From assembly GCA_049965515.1 (NCBI GenBank), contig JBMFWG010000019.1, forward strand, positions 1-36,092: 36,092 bases of DNA, written 5' to 3'. A program made the translations under genes and the position numbers. The DNA is from UBA4572 sp049965515. Lineage in GTDB: Bacteria; Nitrospirota; Leptospirillia; Leptospirillales; Leptospirillaceae. Under the pieces are notes generated by a model. The model had not been told where the DNA came from and searched no databases. It saw only the letters and a list, made by a program, of their open reading frames with translations. This document shows, piece after piece, positions 23,319-31,250 of the stretch (position 1 is the stretch's first letter; each line of letters begins with the position of its first letter).

Positions 23319-24575
23319 TCAGTCCCCTTCCGGATTCCCGGAAGATCGGACCGCGGGAAGCGTCAGGACAAAGACCGTCCAGCCGGATTCCCTTCCATGC
23401 CTGATATCTCCTCCGTGAGCAACGGCGATGTTGTGCACAATGGACAACCCGAGTCCCGTTCCCTTGGCCCGTGTGGTAAAAAACGGATCAAAGACACGCT
23501 CGGATATCTCATTAGCAATACCTGTGCCATTATCCGACACACGAAAGAGGATCTTTCCCCGAGGTTCCCGGAGGGCCTCAAGACGAATCTGACGGACACC
23601 TGCCGTCTCCCCTCCCGGAGGTTCCGGCAGGGCGCTCACCGCCTCGAGGGCATTGGTGGCAAGGTTGAAGAGAGCGTGATAGAGGAGGTCGCTGTCTCCG
23701 GGAAAGGTCAGGGATTGCTCGGGAACGAGACAGTGAATCTCGGGAGGCGGGCGGTCCCGGGAGGCCGAGGATGCCATTCGAGAAAGATCCCGGGTCAGAC
23801 GGGTCAGAAGATCCCTCGCGTCGACCTCCTCCTCTTCCAGCGAGGGCGTTCTTGTATAATAGAGAAGATTGCCCACCAGCCGGTCCATGGAGGCAATGGA
23901 GGTCGCCATATGCCCAAGATATTCCTGGGCCCTTGATGATCCGACCTCGCGATCAAGAAGGGAACGGAAGAGCTCAAGGCTTCCCAGGGGACTTCGAAGC
24001 TCATGGGCAATCTGGGCAATCATTTCTCCCATAGCCCGCAGTCGTCGGTCCCGGGAGACCTCTTCCTCCATCTCCTTGAGTCGAGTGGCATCGGAAAAGA
24101 CAAAAACGTAGCCAATCTCCTGTCCTTCAGGCCCCCTGACGGGGCGGCGGACGGCGACCCACGAACGCCCCCCATGGTCGAGGGCAACCGAGACCTCACG
24201 GGAACTCTCCCTCGCCGGAGGCCAGAGACCTTTTCCGGAAAGGAGGGTCAGAAAATCCGGCGAGTGGGGGTCGGCAAAGGCATCCATGGCCGGATTCCGG
24301 TAAAGAGGAACGCCTCCGGGCAGGAGAACGGCCACCCCTGCGGACAAGCTTTCAAGGATGGCCTCGAGAAAGCTTCCCTGCCGGTCGAGAGCGCGATTGG
24401 TCCGGGTCAAGTCCTCGGAGAGCTCGGCAATACGACGTTCAAGGCCCGAATAGGAGGAGACGAGAGATTCGGAGGCCGACTGAAACGAGAGAAAGGCCTG
24501 ACGAAGAATCTCCTCCCTCTCCTCGAGCGGAAGGGAACGGGCGTTTTCCGGTTTTGCGGGATCAGGGTCCTTCAT
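23319..24575 (-). CDS. Cytoplasmic PAS histidine kinase, FleS/FlrB-like
   Basis: 418 residues with no transmembrane segment. An N-terminal helical stretch (FLSFQSASESLVSSYSGLERRI, about 28-49) resembles that of FleS/FlrB. It is followed by a PAS domain (about 70-165), the HisKA helix with phospho-His191 (QIAHELRSPLG), and the HATPase domain with N box (FNLATNALEAV), G1 (VSDNGTGI), F box (FDPFFTTRAKGTGLGL) and G2. It should phosphorylate the response regulator encoded ten bases downstream. The absence of membrane sensing suggests a cytoplasmic cue such as export-gate assembly, as proposed for flagellar kinases of this type. The gene overlaps the TPR gene by 14 bases. Confidence 0.9.
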   Translation of the reverse strand: MKDPDPAKPENARSLPLEEREEILRQAFLSFQSASESLVSSYSGLERRIAELSEDLTRTNRALDRQGSFLEAILESLSAGVAVLLPGGVPLYRNPAMDAFADPHSPDFLTLLSGKGLWPPARESSREVSVALDHGGRSWVAVRRPVRGPEGQEIGYVFVFSDATRLKEMEEEVSRDRRLRAMGEMIAQIAHELRSPLGSLELFRSLLDREVGSSRAQEYLGHMATSIASMDRLVGNLLYYTRTPSLEEEEVDARDLLTRLTRDLSRMASSASRDRPPPEIHCLVPEQSLTFPGDSDLLYHALFNLATNALEAVSALPEPPGGETAGVRQIRLEALREPRGKILFRVSDNGTGIANEISERVFDPFFTTRAKGTGLGLSIVHNIAVAHGGDIRHGRESGWTVFVLTLPAVRSSGNPEGD

Positions 24576-26736
24576 GACGTTTTTCCAGGGTCAATTCGGT
24601 GATTTTCATTCCGGCAAGCTTGGCCACATCCTGCCCAGGATAGCCTTTGACAGTCTTTTTAAACCAGTCCAGAGCCTCGTCCTGTCGACCCTCGGAAAGA
24701 GCCGCCTGACCGAGCTGATACATGACCCATCCTCCCTGGGGGTTGCCCCGACAGCAGTCAAGGAACTTTTCCCAGTCTTTTCTGGCTGTGGAGAGATCCC
24801 CCTCCTCCCGGGCCATCTCTCCCAGGCGATACAGGCTCTCGGCAAGCTCCGGCCTGGCATCGGAACGGATCTCAAGACCCGGCAGAGCCTCAAGAAGCAA
24901 CTTCCTGCCCCGGTCAGTCTTTCCGGCATCGATCTCAAGGAGCCCAAGACGGGCGCGCAGGCGATCGGGATCTTTCTCCGGCACCCCTGACGCTTCCCAC
25001 GCCTCCAGGACCCGTCTCTCCCCCTCCGAATCTCCCCCTGCCACCGCCTCCTTGAGCGCCGTATCAAACCAGCCCTCCCGAAGCGGGGGGGCCAAAGTCG
25101 TATCCTCCGCCCGGACCAGGGCAAAATTCATGGCCATCGCGATCTTTTTATCGGCAAGAAGCCAGGAGAACTTTCTTCTGGCCGCCCGATCCCGAAGGGT
25201 AGGATCCGTAGCGTGGGACAGGACATTGTCGATGAGGCGATCGGCCTTTTCTGCCTCTCCCGTTTTCCGGTAGGCCCGGGCCAAGGCAAGATAGAGTGGG
25301 GCCGAGGAGGGGTCCGACGGGGGAGGGATTTCCCGACGCGAGACCCGGTAGACCTCGAGAAGTCGATGGGGCCTCAGGGGATGGGCCAGGGCCAGCGCCC
25401 GGGCCAGAGTGACCTGCCCCTTGAGCGCCTCGAGCCGGCGTCCAAAATCTGTCTGGGGATCGACCCCCTCGGAGATTCGGATCAACTCCCGAAGGGCCTG
25501 GTTCGGGTGGCCCGATCGGGAGAGGAGACTTATGCGAAGAAGGGAGGCCCTCTGGACAATTCGGGCATGAGTCTCCTCTTCGGAAATCTTCTTGAGCAGA
25601 GAGAGTGAGCGGGAAAGAAGCGACGTGTCCCAGGCTCCCTTCGGAGGACTTTTCTCCGGGAAGGTCATCTCTATCAGGCGAATCGTGGCCATATGGCTCC
25701 CGGATGTCCCCGGCTCATCCAAAGTCAGCTCGCGCAGACGACCCTTCTCCCGGTCGGGATGGCCCAGGCGCCCCGACAGGCGTGCACGATAGTACATGGC
25801 CAGCGAGAGTCGGGAGTCGTTGGGAAAGAGGCGTATGAATCTCCGGAAAAGGATGACGGCCCGAAGATCATGATGGGCACGATAGGCATAGCGGCCGAGC
25901 AGAAACAACGATTCCGGATGGGAATACGGGTAGTCGTGTGAAAGGGAGAGTGCGGCCAGGAAGTCTTCTCCTGCCCCGGGGACATCCCCCCGATCAAGCT
26001 TCAGGTGTCCCGCCAGATAGAGCCATCGCAAACGATCGTTCTTGGTCACAGGACCGGGATACTTCTCGGGATCAGCCATGAGGAGCCGCTTTTCGGCGCG
26101 GAGAAGATCCCCTTTCTGTCGATAGGAGTCGGCAATGGAAAGAAGGGCCCGATAGCTCCAGGGGCTCTGGGGATTTTCCGACCGCAGTCTTTCGAGAAGC
26201 CCCCGGCCTTCGACACCAAAGCGCTTGCGGACAAGATATTGCCCCATCCTGAAAAGAACTTCCCCCTTGTCCCATCCGGGGGGAGGCGCCTTTCCGGCCT
26301 GACGAAAGAGGACCAGCGGGCCCCTGAAATCCCGATCCCCCCGCCTGATGGAGCGTCTTGCCTCGATTCTCGCACGAAGCAGGAGAGCGGGCCCCTGGAG
26401 AACCGAACCCGGATGGTCCTTGAGCAACATGTTCACGGCCTGCAGGGCGAGTCGATCATGCCCCCCCCTAAAATAGTTCCTGGCGGTGCGGAAGAGGAAT
26501 TCATCGCTTCGGGCGTGAAGAGTGGCAGGAAGCTTGCCTCCGCCTGAAGGAAGGGGAGCTGGGCGAGCCCTGCCCGGGAGCGCCACGACAATCAGGGATA
26601 AAAAAAACAGGAGGGAGAGAAGGCCCTTGCCTTTTGGCAAGGCAAATGCCTCCTCCTTCCGTCCCTCCGTTCGGCTCCCTTGAGGGGGCTTCTTTCCGGA
26701 AGCAACCGACTCGGCCAGATTGATCGTGTTCTCCAT
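24562..26736 (-). CDS. Large TPR-repeat protein with N-terminal membrane anchor, function unknown
   Basis: 724 residues from the preferred ATG at 26736, which has AGAGGGA just upstream; a GTG five codons earlier has no ribosome site. A hydrophobic segment (about 38-56) after a charged N terminus looks like a signal or anchor sequence, which would place the rest outside the cytoplasm. The remainder is alpha-helical with many degenerate tetratricopeptide units; the clearest are ALQAVNMLLKDHPGSV, AESLYRLGEMAREEGDLSTARKDWEKFL and GQAALSEGRQDEALDWFKKTVKGYPG. TPR proteins usually scaffold complexes. It sits between the diguanylate cyclase and the flagellar kinase and overlaps the latter, so a role in sensing or assembling the flagellum is a reasonable guess. 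I do not recognise a specific family. Confidence 0.8.
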   Translation of the reverse strand: MENTINLAESVASGKKPPQGSRTEGRKEEAFALPKGKGLLSLLFFLSLIVVALPGRARPAPLPSGGGKLPATLHARSDEFLFRTARNYFRGGHDRLALQAVNMLLKDHPGSVLQGPALLLRARIEARRSIRRGDRDFRGPLVLFRQAGKAPPPGWDKGEVLFRMGQYLVRKRFGVEGRGLLERLRSENPQSPWSYRALLSIADSYRQKGDLLRAEKRLLMADPEKYPGPVTKNDRLRWLYLAGHLKLDRGDVPGAGEDFLAALSLSHDYPYSHPESLFLLGRYAYRAHHDLRAVILFRRFIRLFPNDSRLSLAMYYRARLSGRLGHPDREKGRLRELTLDEPGTSGSHMATIRLIEMTFPEKSPPKGAWDTSLLSRSLSLLKKISEEETHARIVQRASLLRISLLSRSGHPNQALRELIRISEGVDPQTDFGRRLEALKGQVTLARALALAHPLRPHRLLEVYRVSRREIPPPSDPSSAPLYLALARAYRKTGEAEKADRLIDNVLSHATDPTLRDRAARRKFSWLLADKKIAMAMNFALVRAEDTTLAPPLREGWFDTALKEAVAGGDSEGERRVLEAWEASGVPEKDPDRLRARLGLLEIDAGKTDRGRKLLLEALPGLEIRSDARPELAESLYRLGEMAREEGDLSTARKDWEKFLDCCRGNPQGGWVMYQLGQAALSEGRQDEALDWFKKTVKGYPGQDVAKLAGMKITELTLEKRHEGP

Positions 26737-26760
26737 GTGTTCCCTCTTCACGCCCGGGCT

Positions 26761-27861
26761 CTAGGAGGACCGGGGAAAGGCCGACATGGCTTCCCGGTCG
26801 CCTGGATTGTAAAAGGTCACGCGATGCTTGCCGGTGCGCTTGCTCTGGTACATCGCCATATCGGCCGAGGTCAAAAGTTCTGCGGGTGAACGTCCATCCT
26901 TCGGAAAAAGGGCCACGCCAACCGAGCAGGAAAGAACTCCCTTGCCAACCGGGTCGAAAAAAGGATCCTCAAAGGATGCGAGCAGGCGCTGGGCCAGCAA
27001 CTCCACCCATTCCCGGGACTCCCCCGTGCCGGAGACGCCGATGACAAATTCGTCTCCTCCGATTCGGGCCAGAAGATCTTCCCCGCGTATCACGGAGCCA
27101 AAGCGGCGGGCCACCTCCACAAGGATTTGGTCTCCCGCCGCATGTCCATATCTGTCATTTATCGACTTGAAGCCGTCAAGGTCGACAAAAAGAACGGCCA
27201 ACGCTCGTCCTTCTTTCTCGGCACGACGACAGGCCTCCTCCAAAAACTCGAAGAGCTTCTTCCGGTTGGGGAGACCGGTCAGACGATCGAGTTGAGATTC
27301 CTGTTCCAGCATCTCGATCGAGCGTCTTTTTTTCGCCATGGACAGGACAAGAAGGCGCCAGAGGAAGCCCTCCAAAAGCCCCAGGGAAATCCCAGTCGCC
27401 ACAAGATCTCTCTCGGCATGCTCGAGACGCCGATTCAAGAGCTTGCGGGCGTCAAGGAGCTCTCTCTTTTTCTTCTCCTGAAGCGACCGGACCCGCCTGC
27501 GGATCTGGTCCATGACGTTCTTTCCCTCGTTGCTTTCGACAATCTGCAGCGCTTCCGAGCGCTCGCCCCGACGATAGAGACCGATCGTCCGGGAAAGTTC
27601 GAAGCGCTTTGCCCTTGCGAGGCGAACAAGGACGTCGAGATCCTTCGATCCCGGAGATCCTCCGGGAAATAAGTCGCGAAGTTTTTTCTCGAGGACCCGC
27701 GACCGGCTGATTCCCTTGATGTAGGGCTCAAGGTAGGAACGATTCCCGGTCAGGAGATATCCTCTTTGCCCCGTTTCGGCATCGTCCATGGCCAAAAGAT
27801 ACGCTGACACCAACGCCTCGTCGCGTTCAAAGTTCTGTGCAAGGAAGAGGGACTTGCGCAC
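26761..27861 (-). CDS. CHASE3-GGDEF diguanylate cyclase, 5' end problematic
   Basis: The GGDEF domain (about residues 190-350, counted from the GTG at 27861) has an intact active site GGDEF (268-272) and an inhibitory RxxD site (Arg259-Asp262) exactly five residues before it, so an active, feedback-inhibited cyclic-di-GMP synthase is expected. Upstream is a CHASE3-type sensor (DDAETGQRGYLLTGNRSYLEPY) and a second transmembrane helix (about 154-175). CHASE3 normally follows a first membrane helix. That helix is encoded in frame upstream of 27861 (VFVLGIFLVGTIFGVLAF), yet no ATG, GTG or TTG occurs between the TGA of the preceding gene (28039-28041) and 27861. The GTG has no ribosome site, so the true start is unresolved: frameshift, sequence error or unusual initiation. 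Confidence 0.85.
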   Translation of the reverse strand: MRKSLFLAQNFERDEALVSAYLLAMDDAETGQRGYLLTGNRSYLEPYIKGISRSRVLEKKLRDLFPGGSPGSKDLDVLVRLARAKRFELSRTIGLYRRGERSEALQIVESNEGKNVMDQIRRRVRSLQEKKKRELLDARKLLNRRLEHAERDLVATGISLGLLEGFLWRLLVLSMAKKRRSIEMLEQESQLDRLTGLPNRKKLFEFLEEACRRAEKEGRALAVLFVDLDGFKSINDRYGHAAGDQILVEVARRFGSVIRGEDLLARIGGDEFVIGVSGTGESREWVELLAQRLLASFEDPFFDPVGKGVLSCSVGVALFPKDGRSPAELLTSADMAMYQSKRTGKHRVTFYNPGDREAMSAFPRSS

Positions 27862-28038
27862 AAGGCGGGTGGAGTCGTAGGAGTCGAACGCCAGGACTCC
27901 GAAGATCGTTCCGACCAGGAAAATTCCGAGGACGAAGACCCGTTCTAACTCAACAGGAAGCCAAAGACTCCAGCGCCCGCGGAACCTCCCATGAAAGTTT
28001 GGAGAAGCGTCTCCTTTTTGCCCCGAACCGGCCTCACC
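27862..28038 (-). other. Open in-frame 5' extension of the diguanylate cyclase without a start codon
   Basis: This 177-base stretch is the longest apparent gap in the regulatory block, but it stays open for 59 codons in the cyclase frame and encodes a clear transmembrane helix ending just before the CHASE3 domain. It contains no in-frame ATG, GTG or TTG. An ATG at 28042 overlaps the upstream TGA in ATGA fashion but is out of frame and stops after two codons; losing one base there would restore a coupled start. It is best read as coding sequence whose initiation is not understood. Confidence 0.6.
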
Positions 28039-29169
28039 TCATGAGATCCCGAAGCGCTTCAATTTCTCGATCAGGGTCGTCCGGTTGATTCCCAGTAGTT
28101 CCGCCGCCCTGGAGCGGTTTCCCCCGGCTCTCTCGAGCGCCTTCTGGACCAGAGTCCGTTCGATGTCTCCCATGAAGGCGGTCAGGCTGAAATCCGATTC
28201 CGCGTCGATCGATCTGTCCAGAGGGGCGGGAAAGGCAAGGGTACCGGCAGGAGACCCCTCAAATAACACGGGAATGCCCGCATCGGAAGCCGTGTCTTTA
28301 GGAAAGGCAGTGAGCTCTGGGGAGATCTCCCGCGAGGGGGAGAGGGGGGCCACGGGGTCGGCCGGGAGATGTTGGCGGATTTTCTCGGGAAGAAGGTCGA
28401 CAGTCACGGCTTCCCCTCCATAAAGCACATGAAGGCGCTCCATTACGTTTTCAAGCTCCCGGACATTTCCCGGCCAGGGGTAGTCGCACAAAGCCTTTTG
28501 GACATCCATGCCCAATACCACGGGATCCCCTCGCCCCTCCTCTTCCCATCGGCGCTGAAAGAAAGCGATCAGAAGAGGAATGTCCTCCCTCCTCTCCCGA
28601 AGGGGAGGGATCTCGACTGGAATAACCGAAAGGCGATAGAAGAGATCCTCGCGAAAGCGCCCCTCCCGACTCATTTCCTCAAGATTCCGATGGGTGGCCG
28701 CCAAAACACGCACATTGGCCGTCTGAACCCGAACTCCTCCCACCTTCTCATAGGTTTTTTCCTGAAGGACTCTCAGAAGCTTCACCTGAAGAGGCAGAGG
28801 AAGCTCTCCAATTTCATCGAAGAAGATCGTCCCGCCATTCGCCAGCTCGAAGCGTCCGGGGCGACCGGTCACGGCTCCGGTGAAGGCTCCTTTTTCATGG
28901 CCAAAGAGCTCACTCTCCATAAGCCCTTCCGGGATCGCACCGCAGTTTACCGGGACAAAGGGAGCATGAGCTCTGGGGCTGGCATCATGAAGGATCCGGG
29001 CAATGCGCTCTTTTCCCGTTCCGCTCTCCCCGGTGATCAGGACCGTCGAGTCACTCTTTGCGACCCTGGCCACCAGAGAGAGGAGCTCACGCACCCTCTT
29101 CGATTGTCCGACAAAACGTCCGGAAAACTCTTCAATCGGTCTGGTTGTGGGCGGGGCGGTTTTCCCCAT
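28039..29169 (-). CDS. FleQ/FlrA-like sigma-54 activator lacking a receiver domain
   Basis: 376 residues: a short N terminus leads directly into an AAA+ domain (about 18-260) with Walker A GESGTGKE (47-54), GAFTGA loop (94-99) and Walker B IFFDEIGE (115-122). A Ser/Pro-rich linker (about 270-330) and a Fis-type helix-turn-helix (RAAELLGINRTTLIEKLKRFG) at the very end follow. The segments GRFELANGGTIFFDEIG and LPLPLQVKLLRVLQEKTYEKVGG closely resemble FleQ, the flagellar master activator, but FleQ's N-terminal receiver-like domain is missing. It probably activates the sigma-54 promoters at flgB and fliL. Start ATG 29169 has GGAGG upstream. Direct linkage to a diguanylate cyclase suggests cyclic-di-GMP control, unproven. 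Confidence 0.9.
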   Translation of the reverse strand: MGKTAPPTTRPIEEFSGRFVGQSKRVRELLSLVARVAKSDSTVLITGESGTGKERIARILHDASPRAHAPFVPVNCGAIPEGLMESELFGHEKGAFTGAVTGRPGRFELANGGTIFFDEIGELPLPLQVKLLRVLQEKTYEKVGGVRVQTANVRVLAATHRNLEEMSREGRFREDLFYRLSVIPVEIPPLRERREDIPLLIAFFQRRWEEEGRGDPVVLGMDVQKALCDYPWPGNVRELENVMERLHVLYGGEAVTVDLLPEKIRQHLPADPVAPLSPSREISPELTAFPKDTASDAGIPVLFEGSPAGTLAFPAPLDRSIDAESDFSLTAFMGDIERTLVQKALERAGGNRSRAAELLGINRTTLIEKLKRFGIS

Positions 29170-29208
29170 GGTGCCTCCTTGAACCCAATGAAAACCCCGT
29201 CTTCCCCG

Positions 29209-29233
29209 AAAAAAGCTCCGAGCGTCGGGGCTT
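29209..29233 (-). terminator. Probable terminator after queG
   Basis: On the minus strand a nine-base stem with one C-A mismatch (AAGCCCCGA/TCGGAGCTT) has a three-base loop and is followed by a run of six T. It lies 100 bases past the queG stop and about 40 bases before the FleQ-like start, so it should end the gcv-queG transcript. If the regulator's promoter lies upstream of it, it could act as an attenuator. Confidence 0.55.
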
Positions 29234-29293
29234 GAGCCGACAGGTCTCTTTCAGTAAAAGGGTGGCCTTGAGGCCAACAACATTCTTCTGATG

Positions 29294-29323
29294 ATCATAG
29301 CCGACATCCCGATGTTTCACCAA
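29294..29323 (-). promoter_or_regulatory. Possible sigma-70-type promoter for the FleQ-like gene
   Basis: TTGGTG (29318-29323) and TATGAT (29294-29299) on the minus strand are 18 bases apart and resemble -35 and -10 boxes. They lie just past the queG stop. Transcription from here would give a leader of roughly 118 bases containing the hairpin at 29209-29233. No -24/-12 element was found in this gap. Confidence 0.3.
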
Positions 29324-29332
29324 ATCTTCCCC

Positions 29333-30316
29333 TTAGTCCTCAGGGCTCTCGTTCTCCCGAATCTCACGAAGACGATGGTCAAGCCGCGTGAGGGAGATCC
29401 GAGAAAGGGCCCCGTTCCTTCTCCGGAACCCCTTGAGCTCCTGGGAAGACGCTGTCACGGGCAGCAACCTTCCGGCATTTTCAGTCTCTGGAAGAGGGGG
29501 TATCGCATTGTACGGGCAGACCTCCTGGCAAATATCGCATCCAAAAAGCCACTCTCCCCCGAATTTTTTCCGGAGCTCAAGGGAGTCATCCGACGGTCTT
29601 TCAATCGTCAGATAGGAAAGACAGCGTCGGGAATCAAGACGGTAAGGCTCGACCAGGGCTCCGGTGGGGCAAGCATCAAGGCAGCGGGTACATCCTCCAC
29701 AGATTTCAGTGGCTCCGTAGGCATCGATTCGTGAAGGGAGAGGCGTTGAAAGAAGAAGTGAGCCCAAAGTGAAATAAGATCCATGACCCGGGCGAATCAG
29801 CAAGGTGTTTTTTCCGATGGCCCCGAGTCCAGCTCGCCGTGCCAGGGATTTTTCGAAAAGAGCCCCATGGTCGACCTTGATCAGGGGCTTCTCAGTAGCG
29901 GGAAGGAAGGGGCGGATTGCGGTGATCACCCGACCAAAGGCCTCGTCGAATAGACGGTGGTAGTCCGGGCCAACCGCATAGCGGGCGATTTTGGCAAAAC
30001 GCTCATGGGAGACTATGTTGACGGACTGTTTTTTTTCCGGGCTGCCAAAGTTATGAAAGAGAAGGCCGATGACGAGCGTACACATGCCAGGATATCCCTG
30101 GGAAAGTCCCTGTCTTCGGTTGGCGCTTCGGGCCATATAGTCGAGCTTCCCATGGAAGCCCTCCCTAAGCCACTCCTGGAAAAAGGGCCACTCGGGAGCG
30201 GGGCCGGGATCACAGAGAATTCCCCATGCAGGAAACTCCTGGTCCATCGCCAGGGAAAGGGCCTCCGACAGGGCTCCGCTCCCCGGAGAGCTCTCCGAAG
30301 AGGTCGAGAGCTCCAC
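29333..30316 (-). CDS. queG: Epoxyqueuosine reductase QueG
   Basis: About 327 residues. The catalytic region reads VDHGALFEKSLARRAGLGAIGKN (Asp149 is the expected acid) and is followed by the two ferredoxin-type clusters CGGCTRCLDACP (Cys206, 209, 212, 216) and CDICQEVCP (Cys260, 263, 267). QueG uses cobalamin and two [4Fe-4S] clusters to reduce epoxyqueuosine to queuosine in tRNA. The frame is open further upstream, but the GTG at 30316 is chosen because it begins right after the HDOD stop and gives the normal N terminus. Total length is slightly shorter than E. coli QueG because the C-terminal repeat region is reduced. It is probably cotranscribed with the gcv genes, with no obvious functional link. 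Confidence 0.92.
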   Translation of the reverse strand: MELSTSSESSPGSGALSEALSLAMDQEFPAWGILCDPGPAPEWPFFQEWLREGFHGKLDYMARSANRRQGLSQGYPGMCTLVIGLLFHNFGSPEKKQSVNIVSHERFAKIARYAVGPDYHRLFDEAFGRVITAIRPFLPATEKPLIKVDHGALFEKSLARRAGLGAIGKNTLLIRPGHGSYFTLGSLLLSTPLPSRIDAYGATEICGGCTRCLDACPTGALVEPYRLDSRRCLSYLTIERPSDDSLELRKKFGGEWLFGCDICQEVCPYNAIPPLPETENAGRLLPVTASSQELKGFRRRNGALSRISLTRLDHRLREIRENESPED

Positions 30317-30317
30317 C

Positions 30318-31193
30318 TTACAAATCCGGAAGTTCGAGCTTGGGCAGCCCTTCAAGAAGGGTCTTAAAGATCTCTTCCAGGCGTCCATCCGAAATTTTGA
30401 GCACTCGCAGGGCATCCATCATCGTGAAGTCCGGGGTCGGGGCTTCTTCCAGACCAAACCCGGCCATTGTCGCCAGACCGTCGGCCAGAGAGATGATCGC
30501 GGCCTCCAGCTGAAAGGACGGGGCCCGAGCCGGATTGTTATGCCACCCAATGGGGATACGGATTGACGAGGGAAAGCGCCAGAAGTAGGACAGCCTGAAA
30601 CCAACAAAGGCGTGGCTCGCCCCAAAGAAATCCTCTTCGAAGCGCCAGTCGGGGACATTTTGGTCCCGGTCAAAGACATCCGGCATCCACTCCTCAAAGT
30701 CAAGGTAGAAGATGACCTTTCCAAAATCATGAAGAAGCCCTGCCGTTCCAAGATCTTCAGGGGCTCCCATCTGAAGGGATTCCCCGATCATCCGGGAGAG
30801 CACCGACACGGCAAAGGAGTGTTTCCAAAGTTTCAGGGTCCCCCGTCGGCTTTCAAGCTGGTCAAAAACCGCCATCGAGAGGATCAGGCCTCGAATCCCG
30901 TTGATCCCAAGAAGAAGAACTGCTTCTCTGATTGACCCGACCTTTCCTGAGCGGGAATAGTAGGGAGAATTGGCAAGCTTGAGAATTCGGGAGGCCATTG
31001 ACTGGTCCTCCTCGATGATCTTTGAAAGGCGTACCATCGAAAGATCGGGGTCTTCAAGGTAAGAAAGAGCCTTCTGGCTTATCGCAGGGAGGGTGGGAAG
31101 ATGGTCGATGGAAGAGAGGCGCTCGAAAAGCCTGTCCGTCGGAGGACGAGAGGAAGAGGCTCTCGGAATGGGTGGAAAGGGATCAGAGCTCAT
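30318..31193 (-). CDS. HDOD domain protein
   Basis: 291 residues dominated by an HDOD domain (about 25-225): LPTLPAISQKALSYLEDPDLSMVRLSKIIEEDQSMASRILKLANSPYY, then GINGIRGLILSMAV, and the residual HD-like motif GLLHDFGKVIFYL. HDOD proteins are relatives of HD-GYP phosphodiesterases, generally without demonstrated catalysis, and are linked to chemotaxis, motility or stress signalling. No second output domain is present. The ATG at 31193 is preferred over the GTG two codons earlier because AAGG lies at suitable spacing. It follows the lipoate-family transferase by 57 bases and abuts queG. Its signalling partner is unknown. Confidence 0.88.
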   Translation of the reverse strand: MSSDPFPPIPRASSSRPPTDRLFERLSSIDHLPTLPAISQKALSYLEDPDLSMVRLSKIIEEDQSMASRILKLANSPYYSRSGKVGSIREAVLLLGINGIRGLILSMAVFDQLESRRGTLKLWKHSFAVSVLSRMIGESLQMGAPEDLGTAGLLHDFGKVIFYLDFEEWMPDVFDRDQNVPDWRFEEDFFGASHAFVGFRLSYFWRFPSSIRIPIGWHNNPARAPSFQLEAAIISLADGLATMAGFGLEEAPTPDFTMMDALRVLKISDGRLEEIFKTLLEGLPKLELPDL

Positions 31194-31250
31194 ACGCACC
31201 CTTCAATGAATCTCAACAGAGGATCCTTCTCCCGCAAGGCCTTGCCATGG

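Noticed and set aside
29170..29332. Possible cyclic-di-GMP or preQ1 riboswitch before the FleQ-like gene or linked to queG
   Set aside because: I compared the stretch by eye with the conserved GEMM and preQ1-I cores and saw no match; only generic hairpins are present.
30317..30415. QueG start at 30415
   Set aside because: It would overlap the HDOD gene by 98 bases and add a Cys-rich segment absent from QueG; GTG 30316 fits family length better.
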